Below, piece by piece: positions 1 to 6,379 of a DNA stretch of 6,995 nt. The first letter of the stretch is position 1; every line of letters begins with the position of its first letter. Both the position numbers and the translations under genes were made by a program. The notes beneath the pieces are model-generated. The model did no database searches and was not told the DNA's origin. It saw only the letters and a list, made by a program, of their open reading frames with translations. The DNA is from Ignavibacteriaceae bacterium (lineage in GTDB: Bacteria; Bacteroidota; Ignavibacteria; Ignavibacteriales; Ignavibacteriaceae), in contig JAPHUI010000316.1 of assembly GCA_026193755.1 (NCBI GenBank), forward strand, positions 1 through 6,995, read 5' to 3'.

Positions 1-1350
1 ACTCATCACTTCAGTTTGAATCACAAAATCTTTTTCAACATTAATTACACTGTTGGCATATATTTGATAATCCATTCTGCCGGGAGGATATGAATTTCCG
101 TCATCGCGCCATGTATATGCTGTCCGTTTATCTGACTGTCGTGAAAGTAAATCTTCAAGATCAGTATTATCCCAATCAGGTGGACCACCATTTCCGAAAA
201 TTGGAGTATTAATAATTTCTCCCGTGAGCAAAGTAATTAGCTGCTGTCTATCACCAACCAGATTCAGATCACCCAGAATAACAAAGGGAGTTTCGGCCGG
301 AAGGTCAATAACTCCTCCGGGTGTTTTTGCATCAAGAATAAAAGCAACGGTTGCATCAGCTTCCAACTGCCTTTCATCATCATTAGATTGTCCGCCGCAG
401 CACTTAAGGTGTGAATTGATCACAAGTAAATCTTTACCATACCACTCGGGTAAATCTATAAGCGAAGCTGTTATTCTGTGGCCAGAGTAAACCAGCCAGT
501 TTTGCAGAATCGGATACTTTGATACTGATACATTTCCGGCATCCAGTTTGACAGCGTTCCAGTTTGTTCCCGGAAGCATTTGACTAATTACATTCTTTAC
601 CTGCACTGCCGATGAATTGAAGCATTCATTGAAGCACATAATATCCGGATTGATTGCCTGGAGTAATCTGGTAAAACTTGGCTGCCTCGAAGGATCAAGT
701 AAACCGTCGCTCAAAACATTATAATCCATTATTCGAAGATAAGTAGTGTCCTCCCGATTTATTTCCGTTGGAATTAATGGTTCAGTAGGTGTTTCATCGA
801 AAGTATATTCAAAAGTCTCACCGGCGTTCGGCATCCAATCACCATTAGTTGAATAGTCAATTAAAAAGATTCGTATAGTGCCTGTGCCATTCGAAGGCGG
901 TATATACTGTCTTCCTATAGCAATTTCATAAACAGTATCAGTAAACGTAGGCAGGCTTCTGAATTGAATATCGGAATGTGAAATTTGTATAGTACCATTA
1001 TAGTATATCGTACCATTTCTGGTGCTGAAATTAAATCTCAGCTCTGCACCAATACCGTTAATCTGAAAACCAGTTGAACTATTATTATCCCCGTCTATAA
1101 AAATCGAAATCTGGTTATCATTAAGAAGTGATATAAATGGAGTAATTTTTAATCTGAGGAAAAGAAACTCTTCATCGTTTGTAACAGAAATGTATTTGAA
1201 GTCATATACGTTCCCATCATTCTCAGCATCAACATAAGTCGGGACCGGTACATTCCAATCATCTGTCCTTCCATCTAAAAAAATTGGCAGTGATTGAGAA
1301 TATAAATTTGCAGAGACTAACAAAGTCAAAAGTATAACTATGCTTTTCAT
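1..1350 (-). CDS. Exported endonuclease/exonuclease/phosphatase family protein with N-terminal beta-sandwich domain (3' end beyond window)
   Basis: An open frame of 450 codons runs from ATG at 1350 to the window edge without a stop, so the C-terminus is missing. Residues 1-18 look like a Sec signal peptide (MKSIVILLTLLVSA, then a polar stretch). Residues about 22-185 contain IFLDGRTDDW and IFIDGDNNSSTGF, the pattern of DOMON/CBM9-like beta-sandwich domains. From about residue 205 the EEP fold is clear: MDYNVLS with N211, the metal-binding glutamate in FNECF (E242), NSHLKC (H314), the GDLN signature (D361, N363) and RMDY (D427). The last catalytic S-D-H motif would lie just past the edge. EEP enzymes cleave phosphodiester or phosphomonoester bonds in nucleic acids, lipids or inositol phosphates; the substrate here is not readable. 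It is probably a secreted or periplasmic hydrolase. A weak ribosome site (CTAGGT) lies before the start. The family call is firm; the N-terminal domain identity is tentative. Confidence 0.88.
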   Translation of the reverse strand, partial: MKSIVILLTLLVSANLYSQSLPIFLDGRTDDWNVPVPTYVDAENDGNVYDFKYISVTNDEEFLFLRLKITPFISLLNDNQISIFIDGDNNSSTGFQINGIGAELRFNFSTRNGTIYYNGTIQISHSDIQFRSLPTFTDTVYEIAIGRQYIPPSNGTGTIRIFLIDYSTNGDWMPNAGETFEYTFDETPTEPLIPTEINREDTTYLRIMDYNVLSDGLLDPSRQPSFTRLLQAINPDIMCFNECFNSSAVQVKNVISQMLPGTNWNAVKLDAGNVSVSKYPILQNWLVYSGHRITASLIDLPEWYGKDLLVINSHLKCCGGQSNDDERQLEADATVAFILDAKTPGGVIDLPAETPFVILGDLNLVGDRQQLITLLTGEIINTPIFGNGGPPDWDNTDLEDLLSRQSDKRTAYTWRDDGNSYPPGRMDYQIYANSVINVEKDFVIQTEVMS

Positions 1351-1415
1351 TAAATTTACCTAGCGATGTTTTTACTAAACCTAAAAATAATAAAAAGTTT
1401 AAAAGTGAATAAAGA
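1351..1415. promoter_or_regulatory. Divergent intergenic region between the EEP gene and the ArsC-like gene
   Basis: This 65-bp, very AT-rich spacer separates two divergent starts, so the promoters for both genes probably lie here or just inside the neighbouring coding sequence. I cannot assign convincing -35/-10 boxes. Upstream of the minus-strand start, CTAGGT could serve as a weak ribosome site. The plus-strand start is preceded only by GTGAATAAAGA, with no strong Shine-Dalgarno. Confidence 0.4.
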
Positions 1416-1763
1416 ATGAATATCCAGATAATAGGAACTAAAAAGTGCAGAGAAACACAGAAAGCAGAGAGATTCTTTAAAGAAAGAAGAATTCCTTATC
1501 ACTTCCGCGATCTTACTGAAAAAGGAATATCCAAAGGCGAACTTGAAAATATAAAACTTGCTGTTCCCATTGAAGAGTTGATAGATGAAGAAAATAAACA
1601 ATTTAAGAAACGAGGACTTGAGTATATGGTCTACGATATTGAAATTGAATTACTCGAAGATCCTCTTTTACTCAAAACACCAATAGTCAGGAATGGAAGG
1701 CTTGTAACAGTTGGATATCAACCTGAAATCTGGAAAGAATGGACATCGTCAGAATCAAAGTAA
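1416..1763 (+). CDS. ArsC/Spx/YffB-family thioredoxin-fold protein
   Basis: This 115-residue protein has the length and layout of the ArsC/Spx/YffB family. A beta strand leads to GTKKCRETQKA, with the candidate active-site cysteine at C11 at the start of the first helix. A charged helical middle follows, then KTPIVRNGRLVTVGYQPEIW near residues 87-106, where P89 matches the cis-proline of thioredoxin folds and the rest matches the family's 'RPIV...vGf.p..w' ending. C11 is the only cysteine, so there is no CxxC pair as in Spx of Firmicutes. Any redox chemistry would need glutathione or another thiol partner. Members include arsenate reductases, transcriptional modulators and uncharacterised reductases. 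No ars genes lie nearby, so I do not call it an arsenate reductase. It stands alone, divergent from the EEP gene and 190 bp before the lipoprotein gene. Confidence 0.85.
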   Translation: MNIQIIGTKKCRETQKAERFFKERRIPYHFRDLTEKGISKGELENIKLAVPIEELIDEENKQFKKRGLEYMVYDIEIELLEDPLLLKTPIVRNGRLVTVGYQPEIWKEWTSSESK

Positions 1764-1953
1764 GTAAAATGAATTTTAATTTTTTCTTGCCAAAGAAAAG
1801 CTAACTTAGTATCGTATTCAATTTAATAACCACTGCTTTATTCAACCTGCCAGTTATCAAGTTTTATTCGGATTTTGGACAGAAATTATCAAGGTTTGTT
1901 AGCGTCTTGAAAATAATTGTGACAATTCAAGATTAAATTAAGAGGTAAAAGTT
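1764..1953 (+). promoter_or_regulatory. Intergenic region upstream of the lipoprotein gene, with a small inverted repeat
   Basis: This 190-bp gap holds no open frame of note. Near its end TCTTGAA (1905-1911) is matched by its reverse complement TTCAAGA (1926-1932), and AATTG/CAATT (1915-1919, 1923-1927) is nested off-centre within it. The element sits directly before the AGAGGT ribosome site of the lipoprotein gene (about 1941-1946), in the place of an operator or a 5'-leader hairpin. No clear -35/-10 pair could be placed. A weak 7-bp AT hairpin (1782-1799) follows the ArsC-like gene but lacks a GC core and a following T-run. Confidence 0.35.
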
Positions 1954-2673
1954 ATGAAAAAGTACCTGTTTATAATTTCTTCTGTTTTATTATTCTTCGG
2001 TTGTAATGAAGACTCTGTATCTTCAAATACCTACGAATCTGAAGCTGATGAATCACACACATTCAATTTAACTGCACAAACTGAACTTATAGTTCAAAAT
2101 AACAATGGAAATATTAGCGTTACAGGTTCAGATACTTCAAGTAATATGTACTGCTTTATCACTAAAAAGGTTATAAGCAAGATTAGTGAAAGTGACGCTC
2201 AAGCGCATTTATCAGAAATTGACATTACAATACAGGAAAATGCAGATAATGTAAAAGTTGAAGTTGATAATCCAAATGATGATGACAGAGATTATGTAAT
2301 AACACTTAACATCATTTTACCGCACAATTTCGACCAAATATTAACTCTTGGTAATGGAAATATCTCTGTTGAGTCAATAACGAAAAAAATTGTTGCCAAC
2401 TTAGGCAATGGTATTTTCAATTCTAATGTTACATTGCAGGATACTTGCTTTGTTGAAGCAGCAGTTGGGAATGGAAACTTGATTCTAACAATTCCTGGAA
2501 ATACAAATGCATTGCTTACAGCATCTGTAGGAAATGGCAACATAAGTAATAATGGTTTAAATTTTCAGAATCAGCAGATAAACAACAACCACTTCTCAGG
2601 AATACTTGGTAATGGAATTGGAAGAATTTTGCTTAGCCTTGGTAATGGAAATATTACGATGAGTAAACTTTAG
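1954..2673 (+). CDS. Putative lipoprotein with GNGN repeats, DUF4097-like beta-solenoid
   Basis: This 239-residue protein has a lipoprotein signal: MKKYLFIISS, a hydrophobic core, and a lipobox ending LFFGC, with C17 as the lipidated residue. An acidic, serine-rich linker follows (residues 18-36). The rest is beta-rich and carries a repeated turn: NNGNI at 50-54, then GNGN or GNGI at 133, 151, 172, 193, 219 and 230. The main spacings are 18-21 residues, about one coil of a parallel beta-solenoid. The pattern resembles DUF4097/DUF2807 'putative adhesin' proteins, whose biochemical role is mostly unknown; it is not an enzyme by any motif I can see. It is probably anchored in the outer membrane or at the cell surface. 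The start has a good AGAGGT ribosome site. The gene ends convergently with glnA, and its neighbours give no functional hint. The lipoprotein call is strong; the family call is moderate. Confidence 0.8.
   Translation: MKKYLFIISSVLLFFGCNEDSVSSNTYESEADESHTFNLTAQTELIVQNNNGNISVTGSDTSSNMYCFITKKVISKISESDAQAHLSEIDITIQENADNVKVEVDNPNDDDRDYVITLNIILPHNFDQILTLGNGNISVESITKKIVANLGNGIFNSNVTLQDTCFVEAAVGNGNLILTIPGNTNALLTASVGNGNISNNGLNFQNQQINNNHFSGILGNGIGRILLSLGNGNITMSKL
2347..2654 (+). repeat. In-gene repeats coding the L-G-N-G-N-I turn
   Basis: The 17-mer CTTGGTAATGGAAATAT occurs exactly at 2347-2363 and again at 2638-2654. A variant, CTTGGTAATGGAATTGG, lies at 2605-2621, and more diverged copies (GGGAATGGAAAC, GGAAATGGCAAC, GGCAATGGTATT) lie between. 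All are in the same reading frame of the lipoprotein gene and encode its solenoid turns. Identity at DNA level between the first and last copies suggests fairly recent duplication, or exchange between repeats. Confidence 0.75.
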
Positions 2674-2710
2674 AGCAAAGCAGATTTTATTTATTAACTA
2701 TCATAAATAA

Positions 2711-2744
2711 AAAACCGCAACCTTTTTCTTAAGATTGCGGTTTC
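2711..2744 (-). terminator. Intrinsic terminator of glnA, possibly bidirectional
   Basis: AAACCGCAA (2712-2720) pairs perfectly with TTGCGGTTT (2735-2743). Three more base pairs (CTT/AAG) follow inside after one mismatch, leaving a 6-nt loop. Read on the minus strand, the stem is followed by TTTTTTATTTAT, a good U-tract, 56 bp past the glnA stop. On the plus strand it lies 38 bp past the lipoprotein stop but is followed only by TTTCC, so termination in that direction would be weaker. Confidence 0.85.
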
Positions 2745-2798
2745 CATTAAAAATTGCTTCTCTCATCTAAAGATAAGACCGCATTGACAATTTACATT

Positions 2799-4226
2799 TT
2801 ACACATCATAGTACATTCCAAACTCAAACGGATGCGGCTGCAATGCCATTGGTTTAATTTCCTTTTCAATCTTATACTTTATCCAGGTTTCAATCACATC
2901 TTCTGTAAAAACATCACCTTTTAATAAATACTCGTGATCGCTTGCTAAGGCTTTAATTGCATCATTAAGTGATCCCGGCGTAGAAGGAACATTTTTAAGT
3001 TCTTCAGGTGGCATATCATAAATATCTTTATCCAAAGGTTCACCTGGATCAATTCTATTAATAATTCCATCCAATCCTGCCATCAGCATTGCAGAGAAAG
3101 CAAGATATGGATTAGCTGACGGATCGGGACAGCGAAATTCAACCCGCTTAGATTTTGGACTTGTTGAGTACATCGGAATTCTTACTGCAGCACTTCGGTT
3201 CCTTTGTGAGTAAGCTAGATTTACAGGTGCTTCAAATCCCGGAACTAAGCGTTTGTACGAGTTAGTTGTTGGATTAGCAAAGGCACACAAAGAAGCCGCA
3301 TGCTTCAATAGACCACCTATAAAGTACAGAGCATCTTCACTCAAACCTGCATATCCCGGACCCGAAAAGAGTGGTTTTCCTTTTTTCCATAAGCTTGTGT
3401 GAACATGCATTCCACTTCCGTTATCACCCTGAATTGGTTTTGGCATATATGTAACTGTTTTATTCCACTGCTTCGCCGTATTTTTGACGATATACTTAAA
3501 CATTAAAAGCTGGTCGGCAGCTTTTACTAATGGTGTAAAGCGTAAATCTATTTCGCACTGCCCTCCGCTTGCAACTTCGTGATGCTGAGCTTCTACATCA
3601 ATTCCACTTTCCATTAATTTCATAACCATCGCGTTTCTAAGATCATTTAAAGAATCACTTGGTGGAACCGGAAAGTAACCTTCTTTGTAGCGGGGCTTGT
3701 ATCCAAGATTTGGATTTTCTTCCCTTCCTGTATTCCATCTTCCTTCAACAGAATCGATATGATAGAAGCAACCATTTGGTTTTGAATCGAATCTTACATC
3801 ATCGAAAACAAAAAACTCTGCCTCGGGACCGTAATAGACCGTATCGGCTATTCCGGTAGATTTAAGATGTGCTTCCGCTTTTTGTGCGATATTCCTTGGA
3901 CAACGGGTATATTTTTCTTTTGTTGCAGGTTCATAAATATCACATATTAAACTAGCTGTTGGTGCCTCGATAAATTGATCAAAAAAAAGTGTTTCCGGAT
4001 CAGGAATGATAAGCATATCACTTTCGTTTATAGCTTTCCATCCTCTTATTGATGAACCGTCAAATCCATAACCATCGACAAAAGAATCTGCACTGAATTG
4101 TGTAACGGGCACAGTAAAATGCTGCCACTGTCCCGGGAAATCCATAAACTTTAAATCAATGAACTTAATTTTTTTTGTTTTGATAAAGCTGAGGACTTTA
4201 TCAATCGAACTTGGAGCTTTTGCCAT
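2799..4226 (-). CDS. glnA: Type I glutamine synthetase (GSI-beta-like)
   Basis: This 475-residue enzyme (469 in E. coli) makes glutamine from glutamate, ammonia and ATP in the cytoplasm and is normally a dodecamer. Signatures in order: FDGSSIRGW (55-63) of the N-terminal beta-grasp domain, [10 protein letters not shown] (133-142) with metal-ligand glutamates, [12 protein letters not shown] (269-280), [16 protein letters not shown] (325-340), NRSAAVRIP (343-351) and [15 protein letters not shown] (362-376). Residues about 141-190 match the insertion of the GSI-beta subtype. [12 protein letters not shown] (398-409) matches the adenylylation loop, with Y403 at the position of E. coli Tyr397. Regulation by adenylylation is therefore possible, though no adenylyltransferase gene is in view. 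The start has a clear AAAGGAAA ribosome site (about 4231-4238). It lies 22 bp behind an Lrp/AsnC-type regulator gene, is probably co-transcribed with it, and ends at a strong hairpin. Confidence 0.97.
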   Translation of the reverse strand: MAKAPSSIDKVLSFIKTKKIKFIDLKFMDFPGQWQHFTVPVTQFSADSFVDGYGFDGSSIRGWKAINESDMLIIPDPETLFFDQFIEAPTASLICDIYEPATKEKYTRCPRNIAQKAEAHLKSTGIADTVYYGPEAEFFVFDDVRFDSKPNGCFYHIDSVEGRWNTGREENPNLGYKPRYKEGYFPVPPSDSLNDLRNAMVMKLMESGIDVEAQHHEVASGGQCEIDLRFTPLVKAADQLLMFKYIVKNTAKQWNKTVTYMPKPIQGDNGSGMHVHTSLWKKGKPLFSGPGYAGLSEDALYFIGGLLKHAASLCAFANPTTNSYKRLVPGFEAPVNLAYSQRNRSAAVRIPMYSTSPKSKRVEFRCPDPSANPYLAFSAMLMAGLDGIINRIDPGEPLDKDIYDMPPEELKNVPSTPGSLNDAIKALASDHEYLLKGDVFTEDVIETWIKYKIEKEIKPMALQPHPFEFGMYYDV

Positions 4227-4248
4227 ATAATTTTCCTTTTTTATTTTA

Positions 4249-4695
4249 TTAGATATTAATTGTTGTCGTCTCTTTTAATGTAGAAAGAACGTAAGTTGTT
4301 TTAGTACTTGTAACACCCAGCCATGTTTGAATTTCACTCAGAAGTTTTTCTAGAGATTCTGTATTTTTAACAGTAACTTTTAAGAGGTGAGAACCTTCAC
4401 CTAAAACCGAGTAACATTCTAAAATATTAGGGTTCTTCTCAACATGCTTTAATAAATCTTTATAATGTTTTGATGAATCCATCACAACAAGAATAAAAGC
4501 AAGTATATCGTATCCAAATGCCTGACGATTTACCTTGGTGTAATAACCCTCAATAACCTGGTTCTCCTCAAGTTTTTTTAATCTATCACTTACAGATGGA
4601 ACAGAAAGACCAACCAGCTCAGCAAGTTCATTGCGTTTTGTTCTCCCATTTTGCTGGAGTGTCCGCAGTATTTTAAGATCAGGGTCATCTAGCAT
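4249..4695 (-). CDS. Lrp/AsnC-family transcriptional regulator
   Basis: This 148-residue protein has the standard two-part family layout. Residues about 4-52 form the winged helix-turn-helix: [17 protein letters not shown], then [22 protein letters not shown] with the recognition helix near 31-42, then the wing at VIEGYYTKV. Residues about 64-140 form the RAM (ligand-binding, oligomerising) domain, including [11 protein letters not shown] (99-109), the region that senses amino acids in this family. Such proteins are usually dimers to octamers that control amino-acid and nitrogen genes and often their own gene. Its position 22 bp upstream of glnA in the same direction suggests that it regulates glutamine synthesis in response to an amino acid, perhaps glutamine; the ligand is inferred, not visible. 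The start has AAGG at 4701-4704, a suitable ribosome site. A possible operator lies upstream. Confidence 0.93.
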   Translation of the reverse strand: MLDDPDLKILRTLQQNGRTKRNELAELVGLSVPSVSDRLKKLEENQVIEGYYTKVNRQAFGYDILAFILVVMDSSKHYKDLLKHVEKNPNILECYSVLGEGSHLLKVTVKNTESLEKLLSEIQTWLGVTSTKTTYVLSTLKETTTINI

Positions 4696-4737
4696 AATTA
4701 CCTTATTATTTTAGGATATTATTAAATTTTTCCTTTA

Positions 4738-4766
4738 AATATAAGGTAACACAATATTTATTCCAA
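4738..4766 (-). promoter_or_regulatory. Predicted sigma70-type promoter of the regulator-glnA operon
   Basis: On the minus strand TTGGAA (4761-4766) and TATATT (4738-4743) are separated by exactly 17 bp. They match the -35 and -10 consensus at 4/6 and 5/6 positions. Transcription would start about 35 bp before the regulator's ATG. In AT-rich DNA such matches arise by chance, and FCB-branch bacteria may use a different promoter consensus, so this is a moderate call. Confidence 0.45.
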
Positions 4767-4769
4767 ATT

Positions 4770-4803
4770 ATTTTTAGTGATAATTTCAACATTCACTAAA
4801 AAT
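4770..4803. promoter_or_regulatory. Perfect 11-bp inverted repeat upstream of the regulator-glnA promoter; candidate operator
   Basis: ATTTTTAGTGA (4770-4780) is exactly repeated in inverse as TCACTAAAAAT (4793-4803), with a 12-bp spacer and arm centres 23 bp apart, about two helical turns. It ends 3 bp upstream of the predicted -35 box, where a dimeric regulator often binds. The adjacent Lrp/AsnC protein is the obvious candidate. It also lies 24 bp past the stop of the glycosyltransferase operon, so it could instead be that operon's transcript-end hairpin. Against this, no U-run follows it on the minus strand and the stem has only two G-C pairs. Confidence 0.5.
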
Positions 4804-4827
4804 GATTGCGTCAGAATGAGATTTTAA

Positions 4828-5640
4828 TTATTTTTTTAAGCCAAAAGGGGTAAAGGCAATTTTATTTTTCTTTACTTCTTGGAAAAGTTTAAGATTTACG
4901 GGAGTTCTTTCCTGGAGTTTATGATACAGGTGATATTGAACTGCAGTATGATTTATGGATTTGATTTTTATCCCTGCCAGTTCCAGTCGGTATTGAATGT
5001 CGGAATCTTCACCAATTGATGGAGCTTCATAACGTTCGTCAAATCCATTTACTTTGACCAAATCTTCTTTAAAAGAAGAGAAATTGAATCCCAGTAAACC
5101 TCTGCTTTTCCTGTTAAAAAAATTGAGAAGGAAATTATTTTTAAAATATAATCCTTTTTCAACATCAAACGATTTCCCAAACAATCCGTCTTTAATCAAT
5201 AAAAAAAGATTCTTTTCCAAGAATCCATTACGGACTTTTTTTTCAGAAAGCAGATTGGTAATTTTTTCTGAGAGATTTACCCGGCGACCGGTAAGTGAAA
5301 AATTTTTCTTTGAAAATGTTAAGTGTCCTTCTACAAAAACCCCGTGGGGTACACAGTCAGCATCAATGAAGATAAGATAATCGGAACTTGATTCTGTAAT
5401 CGCTTTGTTAAGAATTTTATTTTTTCTAAATCCTTTATCTTCCTGCCAGATATGTTTAATCGGAAATGAATATTCAGTTTTGATTTTCTTGATATCTGCC
5501 ACAACATCTTTTCTTGACCCATCATCTGCAATGATTAACTCAAAATTTTTCTCAGTTTGTCTTTCAAACCCGGCAAGAACAAGTTTTAGATAATCAAGAC
5601 GATTGTAGAAAGCAGCAATGACAGTAGCTTTAGTCATCAT
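4828..5640 (-). CDS. Family 2 glycosyltransferase
   Basis: This 270-residue protein has a GT-A fold of family GT2. The N-terminus TVIAAFYNR begins the nucleotide-binding fold. DDGS (39-42) and DAD (93-95, in FIDADCVPH) are the nucleotide-sugar and metal-binding motifs. QEDKGFRKNKILNKAI (66-81) is typical of the chondroitin-synthase/KfoC-like branch. LLGFNFSSFKEDLVKVNGFDE (182-202) and GEDSDIQYRL (210-219) match the C-terminal galactosyltransferase-type region, with E211/D212 as the candidate catalytic base. No transmembrane segment is evident and the C-terminus is rich in lysine, so it is probably cytoplasmic or peripheral at the membrane. It would transfer a sugar to a glycan, lipid or small molecule; donor and acceptor are unknown. 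Two ATGs are adjacent (5640, 5637); the first is better spaced from AAGGA. It overlaps the upstream lysine-rich gene by 11 bp, implying translational coupling, and is the last gene of the operon. Confidence 0.92.
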   Translation of the reverse strand: MMTKATVIAAFYNRLDYLKLVLAGFERQTEKNFELIIADDGSRKDVVADIKKIKTEYSFPIKHIWQEDKGFRKNKILNKAITESSSDYLIFIDADCVPHGVFVEGHLTFSKKNFSLTGRRVNLSEKITNLLSEKKVRNGFLEKNLFLLIKDGLFGKSFDVEKGLYFKNNFLLNFFNRKSRGLLGFNFSSFKEDLVKVNGFDERYEAPSIGEDSDIQYRLELAGIKIKSINHTAVQYHLYHKLQERTPVNLKLFQEVKKNKIAFTPFGLKK

Positions 5641-5791
5641 TCGGAAGATCCTTTTTAAGTTTCTTCCTTAAATTTTTTTTGCTCTTTTTTCTATCGTACG
5701 CTTTAGGATTCTTTTCAACTTTGGGTGGTTTTTTAGGAACGGGTATACGTTTTTTTTTCTTTTTAATTGATATTTTGGATTTAGCACCCAT
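5630..5791 (-). CDS. Small lysine-rich protein of unknown family
   Basis: This 53-residue frame begins with ATG directly after the TAA of the DUF5989-type gene and ends 11 bp inside the glycosyltransferase gene. Of 53 residues, 20 are lysine and 3 arginine. It starts MGAKSKISIKKKKKR, has a proline-rich basic middle (IPVPKKPPK) and ends acidic (DLPNDD). No hydrophobic segment or known domain is visible, and I do not recognise the family. Its exact fit between two genes, with stop-start contact on one side and overlap on the other, is the main argument that it is real; the low-complexity composition argues for caution. It has no Shine-Dalgarno of its own, so it would rely on re-initiation. If made, it could bind nucleic acid, an acidic glycan or negatively charged lipid; none of this is shown. 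The frame contains a run of nine A residues (5750-5758), a potential slippage site. Confidence 0.6.
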   Translation of the reverse strand: MGAKSKISIKKKKKRIPVPKKPPKVEKNPKAYDRKKSKKNLRKKLKKDLPNDD

Positions 5792-5950
5792 TTAAAAAAT
5801 CGCATAAATAAATGGTGCTAATGCAGAACCTTGTGTCAAAATAATTAACCCACCAAGTAGAAGAAGCAATATAAGAATTGGTGCAAGCCACCACTTTTTT
5901 CTTACCTTCAGAAAATCCCATAGCTCGGAGAGTATCGAAAGTTTGCCCAT
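5792..5950 (-). CDS. Small single-pass membrane protein, DUF5989 type
   Basis: This 52-residue protein starts with ATG at 5950, preceded by AGGAAAT that overlaps the stop of the SxtJ-type gene. It reads MGKLSILSELWDFLKVRKKWW, then one hydrophobic helix at about 23-38 (PILILLLLLGGLIIL), then TQGSALAPFIYAIF. This pattern of amphipathic N-terminus, basic-aromatic RKKWW anchor, one membrane span and a short S-A-L-A-P-F-I-Y tail matches DUF5989 proteins as I know them. These are small proteins found beside carbamoyltransferases and SxtJ-type proteins. The basic residues before the span suggest the N-terminus faces the cytoplasm. No catalytic residues are evident, so a role as a membrane anchor or subunit for its neighbours is the simplest guess. 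It is too short for most gene-length cut-offs. Confidence 0.85.
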   Translation of the reverse strand: MGKLSILSELWDFLKVRKKWWLAPILILLLLLGGLIILTQGSALAPFIYAIF

Positions 5951-5959
5951 TTTATTTCC

Positions 5960-6376
5960 TTAAAATTGTCTTTCGTAATCTATTTGTTTTTTCTGAATTA
6001 TGGAACGTTTTTCCCAATAAGTTTTTGCAGATTTATCATATTTCAGTACCATAAACTTTTTCCTGAAGATCTTAGCTAATAATGAAATTGAAGTCAATAT
6101 TATATAGAAGAAGATGGTAAGTATAACCCTTGACATAATGAATCCAAGCACAATAGCCAGACCCATCCACACTTTATTAATGGGTTTGAGAATAGTTGGA
6201 TAAATCAATCCAGTCGATATTAATAAGGCACCTATAATTGCAAAATATATTGCTGCTGGTTTTTCAAAGTAAAAAAGAAACACGGCAATAATAACCAGAA
6301 CGCCGCCGACGGTTAGTCCAAATTTCCGCAAGTCTTTCTTAGATTCTTTAATGTATTTGAATTCTTCTTTTAGCAT
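5960..6376 (-). CDS. SxtJ-family membrane protein
   Basis: This 138-residue protein opens with a charged amphipathic stretch (KEEFKYIKESKKDLRKFG). Hydrophobic segments follow at about 20-37, 41-61 and 69-104, the last long enough for two spans. A basic cytoplasmic-looking tail closes it (residues 105-138, including WEKRSIIQKK). The layout, the 'sk.dLrkFG' start and the position next to a carbamoyltransferase and a DUF5989-type gene match the SxtJ family, named after a gene of the saxitoxin cluster and still without a known biochemical role. It begins 3 bp after the carbamoyltransferase stop and ends 9 bp before the DUF5989-type start, so it is surely co-transcribed. The name does not imply saxitoxin: no other sxt-type gene is present apart from the widespread carbamoyltransferase. 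The family call rests on layout and context. Confidence 0.8.
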   Translation of the reverse strand: MLKEEFKYIKESKKDLRKFGLTVGGVLVIIAVFLFYFEKPAAIYFAIIGALLISTGLIYPTILKPINKVWMGLAIVLGFIMSRVILTIFFYIILTSISLLAKIFRKKFMVLKYDKSAKTYWEKRSIIQKKQIDYERQF

Positions 6377-6379
6377 TTC

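Noticed and set aside
224..490. Plus-strand 88-codon open frame
   Set aside because: It is antisense to the EEP domain, whose motifs and frame are continuous on the minus strand; the plus-strand peptide shows no domain or ribosome site.
1356..1601. Minus-strand 81-codon hydrophobic frame
   Set aside because: Its phenylalanine-rich sequence is the reverse of A-rich codons of the ArsC-like gene, which carries recognisable family motifs.
1782..1799. Hairpin TTTTCTT-GCCA-AAGAAAA after the ArsC-like gene
   Set aside because: The stem has only one G-C pair and no T-run follows it on the plus strand, so I do not call it a terminator.
2292..2543. Minus-strand 83-codon frame inside the lipoprotein gene
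   Set aside because: Its repeated P-F-P pattern is just the reverse reading of the GNGN repeats.
5054..5593. Plus- and minus-strand open frames at 5054-5380, 5405-5593 and 5331-5531
   Set aside because: All lie within the glycosyltransferase gene in other frames and show no motifs or start signals.
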